Notes under the pieces: model-generated
What the model saw: only the letters and a program-made list of their open reading frames with translations
Database searches by the model: none
Told to the model about the DNA's origin: nothing
Shown here: positions 55,266 through 64,000 of the stretch, in pieces
How the letters are laid out: each line of letters opens with the position of its first letter
Numbering within the stretch: the stretch's first letter is position 1
Made by a program: the position numbers and the translations under genes
Assembly: GCA_026315105.1 (NCBI GenBank)
Contig: CM048750.1
Coordinates: 165,568,549 to 165,632,548, forward strand
DNA length: 64,000 nt
Reading direction: 5' to 3'
From: Locusta migratoria
Lineage: Eukaryota; Arthropoda; Insecta; Orthoptera; Acrididae

Positions 55266-55594
55266 CTGAAAGATAGAAACATGTTAATGTAAGAAAACCA
55301 ATTGCAACAGTTGACTGATAATAAGACGATAAATTGTTTGAATCCGAGGATTGGTTTGAATCCCACATGATTTTACTAGGCATGGTCCTATTTGGATATG
55401 GTATACCATTGCCTTCCTCCGAAACTTCGAACTGCTTCTCCAAACAGTAAGGGGAGAAAAAAAATTTGAAATGTTTGTAAAGTCTATGGGACTTAACCGC
55501 GGGGTCATCAGTCCCTAAACTTACAAACTACTGATAAACTAAAGGAGGCGAGGTACTGGCGGAAGTAAAGTTGTGTGGCGGCATCGTGAGTCGT

Positions 55595-55668
55595 GTCGGG
55601 ATAGCTCAGTCGGTAGAGCGCTTGTCCGCGAAAGGCAAAGGTCCCAGGTTCGAGTCCCGGTTCCGGCA
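55595..55668 (+). other. tRNA-like head, unit 1 of SINE-E
   Basis: 74 bases, GTCGGGATAGCTCAGTCGGT to GTTCCGGCA. The acceptor stem pairs over seven positions (with G-T wobbles), D stem GCTC/GAGC, T loop TTCGAGT, B box GGTTCGAGTCC. The anticodon arm pairs only if shifted by one base. Retained pol III boxes suggest transcription was possible. Not a functional tRNA call. Confidence 0.75.
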
Positions 55669-55895
55669 ACAATTTTAATCTGAGAGGAATTTTCATATCA
55701 GCGCACACTCCGCTGCAGAGTGAAAGTTTCATTCTGGAAACATCCCTTAGGCTGTGGCTAAGCCATGTCTCCACCATACCCTTTCTTCCAGAAGTGCTAG
55801 TCTTGCATGTTTCGCAGGAGAGCTTATGTGAAGTTTGGAAAGTAGGAGGCGAGGTACTGGCGGAAGTAAAGTTGTGAGGCGGCATCGTGAGTCGT

Positions 55896-55969
55896 GTCGG
55901 GGTAGCTCACTGGGTAGAGCGCTTGCCCGCGAAAGGCAAAGGTCCCAGGTTCGAGACCCGGTTCCGGCA
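55896..55969 (+). other. tRNA-like head, unit 2 of SINE-E
   Basis: 74 bases, nearly identical to unit 1, with GCTCACTGGGTAGAGC as D arm and B box GGTTCGAGACC (one change). Confidence 0.75.
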
Positions 55970-57777
55970 CACAATTTTAATCTGCCAGGAAGTTTCATAT
56001 CAACGCACACTCCGCTGCAGAATGAAAGTTTCATACTGCTTATGAACTAGCTTATACTAAAGACGGCACAAACATCCATGCCCGAGGGTGGATTCGAACC
56101 CCCGACGGGGAACGACCTCGCGCATCGTAGTATAGCGCCTCAATGCGCTCGGCTGCTCCGCCGCGGCCTATAGGGGGAGACCTGCTATTTAATGTGGATT
56201 CCAAACCACGGTGTTACTCGTGATTTTTCACTTCAGCATAAGTGCCAGAGGTGAACGTGTCAGATAAAAACTTATCCGGATCGAACCTAAGACTTTTGGA
56301 ATTGATATACCGTCGCTCTGTCACTGTGCTAAATAGCCACACTGGGAACAAATTTCGGCAGTGACCGATTTGAATATCCAACGTCATCTACGACAACGCA
56401 TGCCCCGTACAGAAATCCTAAATGATGAAAAACTAACTAGTTCTCCCTAAAAAGCTTTAGAAAACCAACATTGGACTTGTCAACATGACATTGCTGTAAA
56501 CGTTAAAATCTTGAACATGGCTGTTGTCAGCAATTGTAGAAATCATCAATCAGCTTAGATCCAATCAGATGCAGGTAGTTTTGAAATCCTGGACATGGAT
56601 TTCGATACAAAGTAGTATCGACCATTATGGCTTGGCCTACTAATACGAGTTATTATTGTGTGTTGGATTTGGATATCTTTATTGAATCGTGTCTGCTGCG
56701 ACAGCGAAAGTGGACTGTTTTTATGGGTTATCCTATATTCGAGTTATTACGGCTACAGGCAGCTTATAGCGTACGTCTGGTTCGTTTGGTTGACCAAAGT
56801 TGTCAGAGGATTCTTGGAATTCTGCGTGCCTGCATAGAATTTCGTGCTATTTGTTGGAACCTCCAGGACGTCCTTCTCTTGTGTAGCTTCTTGTAGATAC
56901 TGGTCAGGCGGGCCGCAGTGGACTGGCCGAGCGCTCAAAGGCGCCTTGCTGCAGAGCGCGAGGTTCGTCTCTTCCCTCGGGCACGCGCGTGCGTTTGTAT
57001 GTTCAGGGTGTCCAGAAAAGGACTCCCAGATTTCAAAATTAAATATCTCGAAAACAAAGATCGATAGAGGAATGCAGTAAACGGAATATTTATTGTGAAA
57101 GCTGTAAGAAGTTTATTCAGCAGTTAGAAATAATAGTTACAAAAGCTGCTAACAGATGGCGCTGTACGCTGTACAGCTCATATCAGCATACATAAGTGAA
57201 ATAATCGTATGAAAACACTCTTTGCAAACAATCACATCACAATGTTCTCAAAATGTTCACCATTGGCAATACAGAGGTGGCGCAAACGAAGAATGAAATT
57301 CGCCATTTCGTAGTGTCTCAACCGAAATGAATTCACATGCCACAGAGATCACCTATTCAAGCTCGTCCAGCGTGGCGGGATGTCAGGGAGCCAAATCCGG
57401 TGAATATGGAGGCCAATCCATGCCTGCGCCAGTAAATTTGGGATATTCCAAAGCAATGACTCGATCCCCGAAGTATTCCTCAAGAAAGCGAAACACTTGT
57501 TCGGTCCGATGTGGTCGGGCTGCATCTTGCATAAACCATGCTGTCGATCTTCTAACGCTTGCTGTGTGGCGACAAATTGTTCCAAAATTGGAACGTAACG
57601 TGCACCAGTGACCGTTTCTCGAATGAAAAAAGGGCCAATAATGCCTCCGCTGCATACTGCAGTCCACACAGTAACTTTAGGACAATACAGGGGTTTCGCT
57701 TCACACTAATATGGCTTTTCGGAACCCCAAAATCGACAGTTCTACTCATTCACGTATCCACTTAGGTGGAAGTGTGC

Positions 57778-59232
57778 TTCATCTACATCTATATGGGATA
57801 CTCTGCAAATCACATTTAAGTGCCTGGCAGAGGGTTCATCGAACCACAATTATACTATTTATATCCCATTCCATTCTCGAATAGCGCGCGGGAAGAAAGA
57901 ACACCTGAATCTCTCCGTTAGGGCTCTGATTTCTCGTATTTTATTCTGATGATCATTTCTACCTATGCAAGTGGGAGTCAACAATATATTTTCGCATTCA
58001 GAGGAGAATGTTGGTGATTGGAGTTTCGCAAGTAGCCCACGCCGCAGCGATAAGCGCCGTTGTTGTAGTGATTCCCATCCCAGATCCTGTATCATTTCCG
58101 TAACGCTGTTTCCCCTATATCGTGACAATACGAAACGAGCTGCCCTTCTTTGGACTCTTTCGATGTCCTACGTCAAACCCACTTGATAAGGATCCCACAC
58201 TGGGCTGCATACTCCAAAATGGATGGACAAGCGCAGTGTATGCAGTTTCTTTAGTAGTTCTGTTGCATCTTTTAAGGTTTCTGCCAATAAAACGTAGTCT
58301 CTGGTTTGCCTTTCCCACGATATTATCTACGTGTTCTTTCCAGTTTAGGTCTGAAGTAATAGTAATTCCTAGGTATTTTGTGGTGTTTACGGCCTTCACA
58401 TTTCATTGATTTATATTGTAAACAAAGTTTAGCGGATTTCTTTTCGTACTCATGTGAACGACTTCACACTTCTCATTATTTAGAGCCAATTGCCAATTTT
58501 TACACCATACTGATATCTTATTCAGATCGTTCTGCAGTTGGTTTTGATCTTCAGATGATTTTACTAGACGGTAAATGACGGCGTCATCTGCAAACAACCT
58601 AACAGAGCTACTTTGATTTTCCCCTAAATCGTTTATGTAGATAAGGAACAGCAGAGGACCAATCACACTACCCTGTGGAACGCCCGATATCACCTCTGTT
58701 TTAGTCGATGCCTTACCATCGATAACTACAAACTGTGTCCTCTCTGACAAGAAATCCCCTACCCAATCGCAAATTTGGGGCGATATACCATAACCACGCA
58801 ATTTGATTAAAAGCCGTTTGTGAGGTACGGTGTCAAAAGCTTTCTGGAAAATAAGAAATACGGAATCGATTTGCGAACCTTTGTAGATAGCACCCATCAC
58901 TTCGTGTGAATAAAGAGCTAGTTGTGTTTCGCATGAACGATATTTTCTAAATCCGTGTTGACCTTGGGTCAATAGATCGTTCTGTTCGAGATAATTCATA
59001 ATATTTGAATACAGGATATGTTCCAAAACCCTGCTGCAAATTGACGTCAATGAAATAGGTCTGTAGTTTAGTGGGTTACTCCTACTGCCTTTCTTGAATA
59101 TAGGTGTGACCTGTGCAACTTTCCAATCTTTTGGTACAGATCCTTCTATGAGAGAGCGGTTGTATATGACTGTTAAGTAAGGAGCTATCGCTTCAGCATA
59201 ATCAGATAGAAATCTAATTAGTATACATCTGT
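57778..59232 (-). mobile_element. CR1-like LINE nested in transposase gene (subfamily a)
   Basis: 5'-truncated element whose tail (TAGATG repeat) abuts the host transposase at 57778. Host coding resumes at about 59233. CATCT is shared at both junctions, so the target duplication is short or merges with the tail repeat. Carries the RT described separately. Confidence 0.93.
57850..59200 (-). pseudogene. CR1-like LINE reverse transcriptase (nested copy)
   Basis: A 215-codon open frame (58403-59050) reads TSICSRVLEHILYSNIMNYL, QHGFRKYRSCETQLALYSHE, FQKAFDTVPHKRLLIKLRGY, VISGVPQGSVIGPLLFLIYI and VRLFADDAVIYRLVKSSEDQ (catalytic FADD), ending near NPLNFVYNINQ. After a stop it continues KAVNTTKYLGITITSDLNWK, GKANQRLRFIGRNLKRCNRT and the C-terminal REIRALTERFRCSFFPRAIR. 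The best-preserved CR1-like RT in the window; the stop near 58400 and a frameshift near 58200 disable it. Confidence 0.92.
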
Positions 59233-60070
59233 AAGCCAGATGCAGCCAACATCAAATCCTTCACTATCAATCATTGTGAGCATCTGAATGGCAAAGTCAA
59301 CCCTTTGTTGCACAGCTCGTACGGGTATGGCCTGGTGCGTTTGAATTTTGAATGGAAACATGTGTAGGCTCTTTCTCAGTATTTTCTGCGTGCTGGAACG
59401 CTTCAAACCAGTCTCAGATGCAATTCTACGGACGGATGACATTGGATTTCGCTGAATAATTCCAGAAACTGTGACGATATTTTCAGGCGTAACTGCGGTT
59501 TGCTTGCGGCCAACATGCCCCACCAGATCATCAGTTACGCTGCCTGTTGGTTGAAATTTTGCGAAGAGCGTACGAATGGTTTCGCATCGGGTTCTTTTGG
59601 AACATTAAATCGTGCTTGAAAATTTCGCCTTGTTGCCGTAGGACTCTCTTCTAACCTGCGGTACTGTAGCTCCAGAAAAACGCGTTGTTCAATGGAGTAC
59701 ATGGTTTTCATCTCTTCCTTCGGTACGCTAACCTCCTTTCACGTTTTAATAGTGGAACTGATCGCTCTGGGCTTCGGATCACTAGGCATTACGTATAGCG
59801 ACTACAACGCAACTGTTAGCAGCTTTTGCAACTATTATTTCAAACTGCTGTATAAACTTCTTAGAGCTTTCACAATAAACATACCGTATACTGCATTCCT
59901 CTATCGATCTTTGTTTTCGATATATTTAATTTTGAAATCAGGGAGTCCATTTCTGGACACCCAGTATGTGTGTGTGTGTTTGTGTTTGTGTTGCCCTTAC
60001 GTTAGTTTAAGTAGCTTAGGGATTGATAACTACAAAAGTACCATAGATTTAAAAACATTTGGACATTTGT

Positions 60071-60716
60071 AGTCTGGCGTATGTGAAACAAACGGAGAAG
60101 TGTCGTATTCTAACACAGGAGACAGTAAAGGGGGTTTAGGTCAGTCTCCAGGTCCCGAGGAGTGACTGCAGAAAGACAAGTAACAGGCATCGACGAGAGA
60201 TGCGGATTTCGGGACTCAAGAGGATACTTGTTCCGGAGACTGGAACTCATAGGCAAACGGAAATATATTTATTGCATCCCATCTACTACATCGCTGCGAA
60301 TCATTTAGAAAAGCGATAGAATACTTCTGTTGCCACAACAGAAGTCAGTGTCAAAGCGTAATACAGCTACCGTTCCTAGCAGCATTCCATGGAAAAACGC
60401 ATTCCCTGCGAGTGTCGTGGAGCTTATCCAGGGCTAGTGGTGAACGACACGGATCCGGCTCCTAACTCGTCTGAGAACTCCCGCTCGGCGAAAACAACTG
60501 GAGATTTGAAAGGCTAGAGTGGGCGCACTAGTTTTCCCCACTTTCCGGTACCTACCAAATTCCTATTGGCTACTGCTATGTTCAAAACTTCTAACTTGTG
60601 GCTTGCCACCTTCAATAGTCTTCTAATGAACCACGTTTCAGCTCTGAACCCTCTGACATTCCATAGGTGGTGATGTGACTTGTTTTCGCACTAACGAACT
60701 TCATAATGACAACATT
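60071..60716. other. Unassigned DNA
   Basis: No feature recognised. A short palindrome TTCTGTTGCCACAACAGAA lies at about 60333-60351. Confidence 0.4.
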
Positions 60717-60906
60717 TCAGTGTTTGTAAATCATTGGGACTTAAGTACTTTGGTTACCAGTCCCTAGGCTTATGGACTTTAAAATAACTTAAACTGACGT
60801 AAGGACGAACACATGCCCATGTCCGAAAGAGAAACCTCCGACGGCAAGCAATCGCGCGGTCCGCAGCAAGGCGCCTTAGAACGCTCGGCCACTCTACCGC
60901 GGCGGT
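60717..60906 (-). mobile_element. SINE-B, degenerate
   Basis: Reverse strand: CCGCCGCGGTAGAGTGGCCG head, decayed B box, body and CAAACACTGAAATG tail. CAACATT occurs at both ends (about 60711 and 60909), a possible 7-bp duplication. Confidence 0.8.
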
Positions 60907-61360
60907 AGCAACATTGTTCAGCTGAAAAGCAAATGTCACGGTGCTACCCAGTATAGTCAGCAAAAAACAACAATGTTTGACGTCAGTTGGCCACGCCTTA
61001 AGCTGCTAACTAGCAGTATTCCTTATTTACGCTCTCTAGCCTAGTGAACTCACGTTACTGTTCCCAGGGACTGGTATCACCTTTGCTACGTAAATTAAGA
61101 CGTGCCTGCTGGCAACCAGGTACTAGGCGCTGTATGAAGTCACCTGCTCATTCTCCGAAAGGAAACCCTTAGACGGTGGCTAAGGGCATGTGCAGTTCGC
61201 GAGGAGATTTCTTTACTGCCTACATCCCGTAAGCTAAAGGGTCCATTTTAGCCTGTTATCTGTGATGCTCTCTATTTCTCAGCTTGCAGGGCGTCCATTT
61301 GGCTACACACGGCCTCTCGGCAATTTCGACAATAATAATCATCTGACAGAGCTATATTAT
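60907..61360. other. Unassigned DNA
   Basis: Nothing recognised. Confidence 0.4.
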
Positions 61361-61510
61361 TTTGAAACTTCCTGGCAGATTGAAATTGTATGCCGGAACC
61401 GGGATTCGAACCTGGGGGGTTTACTCTCCGGGAAAGTGCTCTACGATTGAGCTATCCCGGCACGCTTCACAGTCCGTCCTGAAAACTGCTGCCAGTACCT
61501 CGCCTTCTGT
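61361..61510 (-). mobile_element. SINE-E, single diverged unit
   Basis: Reverse strand: GGTACTGGCAGCAGTTTTCA, then a tRNA-like head (about 61462 to 61391) with GGATAGCTCAATCGTAGAGC and B box GGTTCGAATCC, then TTTCAATCTGCCAGGAAGTT TC. Same family as the dimer at 55.5-56.0 kb. Confidence 0.85.
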
Positions 61511-61984
61511 ACCATATCAGCGGTCACATAATAAAAGTTACAAATAAGCGGTAAAGCTTACGTCAAAAAAAAAAAAAAAATATGAAGCGCTAGCCACTAG
61601 GGGCTACACGCCTGCATGTAGGCATCAGACTGGCGTGTGCCACGTGGAGTTGTGAACAGGCAGACGTAACTTCAGTGGTGCCATCCAGTAGCCGAAATTA
61701 CAACCAGGCTACAGTATAGATTAAAAGATGGAGAAAAAATGATGCAAGAAGGTATGTTTAACATGAGAGATGGCTGAGACGTCTTTTTGGCAGTACAATA
61801 TTAGTTGAGAGAATTAACGAGCAACAAAGTGATAATAAGTAAAACATAATTAAAACTGTCTGTTTTGGAAAACAAATTTTTACTCTTTTCAATGAACTAT
61901 ACGAGAATATCACTTCTATCTGTGAATTTGAAAATGAGGTTCGTCAAATTAGCTTTCTCGATTTGACTTTAACAGTAGAAGAAA
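61511..61984. other. Unassigned DNA
   Basis: Contains an A17 tract near 61565-61580. Nothing else recognised. Confidence 0.4.
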
Positions 61985-62048
61985 AAGTTTTCTCTGTATC
62001 AAACGCCTTGCGGAAGTCAAGAAACACGGCATCTTCCTGGTACCCCTG
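61985..62048 (-). pseudogene. CR1-like LINE RT scrap
   Basis: The reverse strand reads GYQEDAVFLDFRKAFDT, the DFxKAFDT catalytic Asp motif of CR1/L2-type RTs, then degenerates. About 60 bp only. Confidence 0.6.
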
Positions 62049-62059
62049 AGTATTAGTCT

Positions 62060-63440
62060 TGTGTAGTTCGCGAACGAACTAGTTCGGAATAGCGCTCCCA
62101 CAGGCGAACTAGTTCGCAGATTCCTCGCCTCTTAGTTCGTCCGCTCCTTTTCCGAACACTGACGGGGAACAGCGAGAGGACGCGAAAGCGCGCAGAATCG
62201 CGTGATTCCCTTCTGCCAGCTACCGTCATTTCGAGCTGAGATGCAGATCAGCTGTAGTTTCATACGTTCTCTCAGGCCTCATGATTATTTTTGTGAGTAG
62301 TTGTTAAACAACAAATTAGAAAAGTTTCTTTTGTTAATGTTATAGGTATATTCTTTGTGTCATATAATACTTGACCTGTACCATAGTAGTAATATTTTTT
62401 GTTTATGACTTCCAAAACTTTATAAAAATTAAAAAGTGATTTATAAAAGTGCATTTTTATTCACGAAAGTAGACGCATTTAGCATATTTTGTAGGCAATG
62501 TTTCTTCAATGACCTGTTAAATAAATAAATAAATCCTTTTTAAAAATAAAATACTACGAGTACTCTGTATGCAAACTAGTTGAATACCATTGTATCACCC
62601 ATTCGTGTAAATAACTGGTTTATTTGCTTATGTATTTGATGTCTAATTGGCCAAAAATACGGGTAATATCACACGCTTAGGCAACACTTACCATATAAAA
62701 AATCTGTCATAACAAAAGAAAGAGCTCTTTTAGTAGCGGTAGCAAAAGCCAAAGAGAGAGGACGAACTAAAAAGAGCGACCTACTTCGCAGCCGAGCTGC
62801 GAACTAAAAGGAGAGCTACCGGTCGCGAATTAAAATATGCGGATGGGTCGCGAACTAAAATATGCGCCATCGATCGCAAACTAAAATATGTACGATCGAT
62901 CGCGAACTAAAAAATGTGCGATCGGTCGCGAACTAAAACATGCGTTACCGGTCGCGAACTATTATGCCAAACGTATCTCGCTTGTTAGTGCGTTGGATTC
63001 TTTTCCGAAGCACGACGGGCAATAGGGAGAGGACGCGCAGGAGAATTAAAAATCCCGTGTTTTCCTTCTGCTGATGAGAGCCATTTCGAGGTGAGCGTCT
63101 GTCTGCTAGATTATATAGTTCAGAGCTACAAAAATTCCGTTTTGAAGTATTCTGCACTCTGCAATATCTGACTAATAAATTCCAGAATGCCAAGATATAG
63201 AGATAACTCTAAACTTAAACGCGAGAAATTATCCACAAACAGTTTCTTTTGGTTTTCGTGATATCGTTAGCGGCTCAAGCAGCAATCGCATGAAGCAATT
63301 CGGTGGGGGAACTTCTCCCTCCACCTGCATGCGCAGACCACGCCGCTCAGCCGTCACTGGGGACGAACTAAAAGAACCAACGAGTTCGCGGCAGAGCCAA
63401 CTGAGCGCTCCCGATCTCGAACTATCATGCGCAAGTCTAC
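62060..63440. repeat. Unclassified repeat with TTCGCGAACTAAAA motif
   Basis: The region begins AGTTCGCGAACGAACTAGTT CG and ends with GACGAACTAAAAGAACCAAC GAGTTCGCGGC near 63360-63395. A direct repeat of about 95 bp (62146-62240 and 62998-63098) carries CGCTCC/GATTC-TTTTCCGAA...GAGAGGACGCG...CATTTCGAG. A tandem array lies between them. No coding domain. It could be the LTRs or UTRs of a retroelement, or a satellite-like unit. Confidence 0.55.
62820..62975. repeat. Tandem array of 25-26-bp GGTCGCGAACTAAAATATGCG units
   Basis: Six units, for example GGTCGCGAATTAAAATATGC, GGTCGCGAACTAAAATATGC, GATCGCAAACTAAAATATGT, GATCGCGAACTAAAAAATGT, GGTCGCGAACTAAAACATGC and a partial GGTCGCGAACTATTATGCC. Each unit junction forms a short palindrome around GATCGATC or ACCGGTC. 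Confidence 0.9.
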
Positions 63441-63449
63441 TGTGTATGG

Positions 63450-63640
63450 CCCTCAGTCTCGTATACGAATAGTGTAAGCCTGGTTTCACACGATAGCGTT
63501 TTTCGAAACCCATGCTGATTACTGCCGAGTAGATTTCCGGTCTCCATAAAAGTCATTATACTCGAACATAATACGTGTTCCAAAATTCTACAACTGACTA
63601 AAGTTAGAGATATAAGCCTAGAGTTCTGCACATCTGTTTG
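63450..63640 (-). pseudogene. CR1-like LINE RT fragment
   Basis: The reverse strand reads NSRLISLTLVSCRILEHVLC then SSIMTFMETGNLLGSNQHGF, RKTLSCETRLTLFVYETEG, the RT segment between the PISLTS and HGFR motifs. Separate from the 3' fragment just beyond it. Confidence 0.8.
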
Positions 63641-63686
63641 ACGTCCACTGTGAAAATAAAATCGGAGGTGATACAATTTCACTGTA

Positions 63687-64000
63687 CATCTACATACATA
63701 CTCCGCAATTCACCGTAAGGTGTGTGGCGGAGGGTACATTGTACCACTACTAGGCATTTCCTTTCCTATTCCACTCCCAAATTGAACGAGGAAAAAAAGA
63801 ATGCCTATATGCCTCCGCACGAGCCCTAATTTCTCTTGTCCTTGTGATCACTATGCGAAATGAAAGTAGGCGGCAGCAAGGTCATACTACACTCAGCTTC
63901 AAATTCCGGTCCTCTAAATTTACTAAACAGAAATTCACGAAAAGGTCTTTCCTCCAGAGATCCCCAATTGAGTTGCCTGAGCATTTCCGTGACACTCGCG
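63687..64000 (-). mobile_element. CR1-like LINE, 3' end (subfamily b), runs off window
   Basis: From the ACATCTACATACATACTCCG tail mirror at 63687 it matches the 3' region of the copy at 29.99-30.3 kb almost base for base, including GTGGCGGAGGGTACATTGTA. Coding traces for the C-terminal domain continue to the edge. Confidence 0.9.

Larger units (their letters stand above)
55534..56035 (+). mobile_element. SINE-E tandem dimer
   Basis: Two units with a 301-bp period, each with GGAGGCGAGGTACTGGCGGA, a 74-base tRNA-like head and TTTTAATCTG...GGAA-TTTCATATCA, followed in unit 1 by CTGGAAACATCCCTTAGGCT and a long spacer. Units of this type resemble an abundant locust repeat I recall. The dimer inserted as one block into a SINE-A2. 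Confidence 0.85.
55463..56168 (-). mobile_element. SINE-A2 split by a tandem tRNA-headed repeat
   Basis: The tail half (55463-55533, ATGTTTGTAAAGTCTATGGG to ACAAACTACT) and the head half (about 56036-56168, ending GCCGCGG mirror) belong to one reverse-strand SINE-A2: the break falls within the CTTACAAACTACTTATGAAC body sequence. The head has the same GGGGTTCGAATCC-type box and CATTGAGGCGCTATA sequence as the copy at 26.4 kb. Confidence 0.85.
57240..59703 (-). pseudogene. Mariner-superfamily transposase, split by a LINE
   Basis: Start taken at the ATG at 59703 (MYSIEQRVFLELQYRRLEES). The N-terminal DNA-binding part includes AVTPENIVTVSGIIQRNPMS, SVRRIASETGLKRSSTQKIL and KIQTHQAIPVRAVQQRVDFA. 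The LINE interrupts just at the first catalytic Asp (IWLTDEAHFHL when rejoined). Then IIGPFFIRETVTGARYVPIL, MQDAARPHRTEQVFRFLEEY with the second Asp, and GMDWPPYSPDLAP, where a small deletion and stop remove the third acid. Spacing from the second Asp to the expected third is about 47 residues, longer than 34 in typical mariners. At least three frameshifts. Confidence 0.88.
57004..59964 (-). mobile_element. Mariner-superfamily transposon with 152-bp terminal inverted repeats
   Basis: Left (57004-57155) and right (59813-59964) termini are mirror images over their full length with few mismatches: CAGGGTGTCCAGAAAAGGAC versus CTGGGTGTCCAGAAATGGAC, and both end inward at GCTGCTAACAG. TATG flanks the element on both sides, consistent with TA targeting, though 3-4 extra bases intervene on the left. 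Without the nested LINE it is about 1.5 kb, one transposase gene long. Confidence 0.9.
56909..60070 (+). mobile_element. SINE-B split by a DNA transposon
   Basis: The head (56909-57001, GGGCCGCAGTGGACTGGCCG to GCGTTTGTATG) and the tail (59965-60070, TATGTGTGTGTGTGTTTGTG to AAAACATTTGGACATTT) are two parts of one forward-strand SINE-B. The GT-rich body that would join them is intact when the insert is removed. The head B box is damaged (GGTTCGTCTCTTCC). Confidence 0.88.

Noticed and set aside
54926..55443. Treating the whole 146-codon reverse frame as a gene
   Set aside because: Only the part after the splice acceptor looks exon-like; the rest runs into a Tc1 remnant and unassigned DNA.
55595..55969. 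Functional tRNA genes
   Set aside because: The anticodon arm pairs only with a one-base shift, the sequences sit in a repeated unit, and the same unit occurs elsewhere; better called SINE heads.
62820..62975. CRISPR array
   Set aside because: Units are contiguous with no unique spacers, and the context is an animal genome.

Overview
The window looks like repeat-dominated nuclear DNA of a large-genome insect, most probably an orthopteran. The basis is (i) tRNA-headed SINEs, RTE, CR1-like and I-like LINEs, Penelope-like elements, mariner/Tc1 elements and a Ty3/gypsy element, several of which resemble repeat families I recall from Schistocerca locusts, and (ii) a fragment of insect-type mitochondrial 16S rRNA gene on the + strand. 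The species call is inference; no database was searched. I find no convincing intact host protein-coding gene. Nearly all coding potential is decayed transposable-element ORF, and the best host candidate is one short exon-like block near 55.2 kb.

Layout. 0-8.4 kb: Tc1-like 3' end, mitochondrial 16S insertion (839-1070), RTE 3' fragment, a dispersed repeat, a SINE head, an RTE fragment and a complex of inverted and direct repeats. 8.4-16 kb: SINEs, two short inverted-repeat elements (one with a 14-bp target duplication), a 1.65-kb imperfect palindrome (12.7-14.4 kb), CR1-like fragments. 17.5-19.8 kb: two copies of one mariner family, pointing away from each other, each hit by a SINE with an 11-bp duplication, one also hit by a second SINE family with a 17-bp duplication. 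20-26.5 kb: CR1-like pseudogene, near-full-length RTE with a nested SINE, and a SINE inside a SINE. 27.8-32.3 kb: Penelope-type repeats, SINEs, CR1-like and RTE fragments.

32.3-39.8 kb: an LTR-element remnant, then an I-clade LINE (endonuclease, RT, RNase H) ending in an (ACC)n tail that abuts the RT gene of an opposite-strand Ty3/gypsy element whose 365-bp LTR carries a tRNA-like sequence. 40-48.3 kb: a second copy of the dispersed repeat, a Penelope-like element with GIY-YIG domain, and a nearly complete I-clade LINE with ORF1 and ORF2. 48.3-57 kb: mostly unassigned DNA, then a CR1-like LINE, Tc1 remnants, a possible Harbinger-like element and a tandem tRNA-headed repeat nested in a SINE.

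56.9-60.1 kb is a three-level nest: a SINE split by a mariner-superfamily transposon with 152-bp terminal inverted repeats, itself split inside the transposase gene by a CR1-like LINE. 60-64 kb ends with more SINEs, an unclassified repeat built on a TTCGCGAACTAAAA-type motif with a 25-26-bp tandem array, and CR1-like fragments running off the end.

The elements do not form a pathway. They record successive insertions whose relative ages can be read from the nesting.
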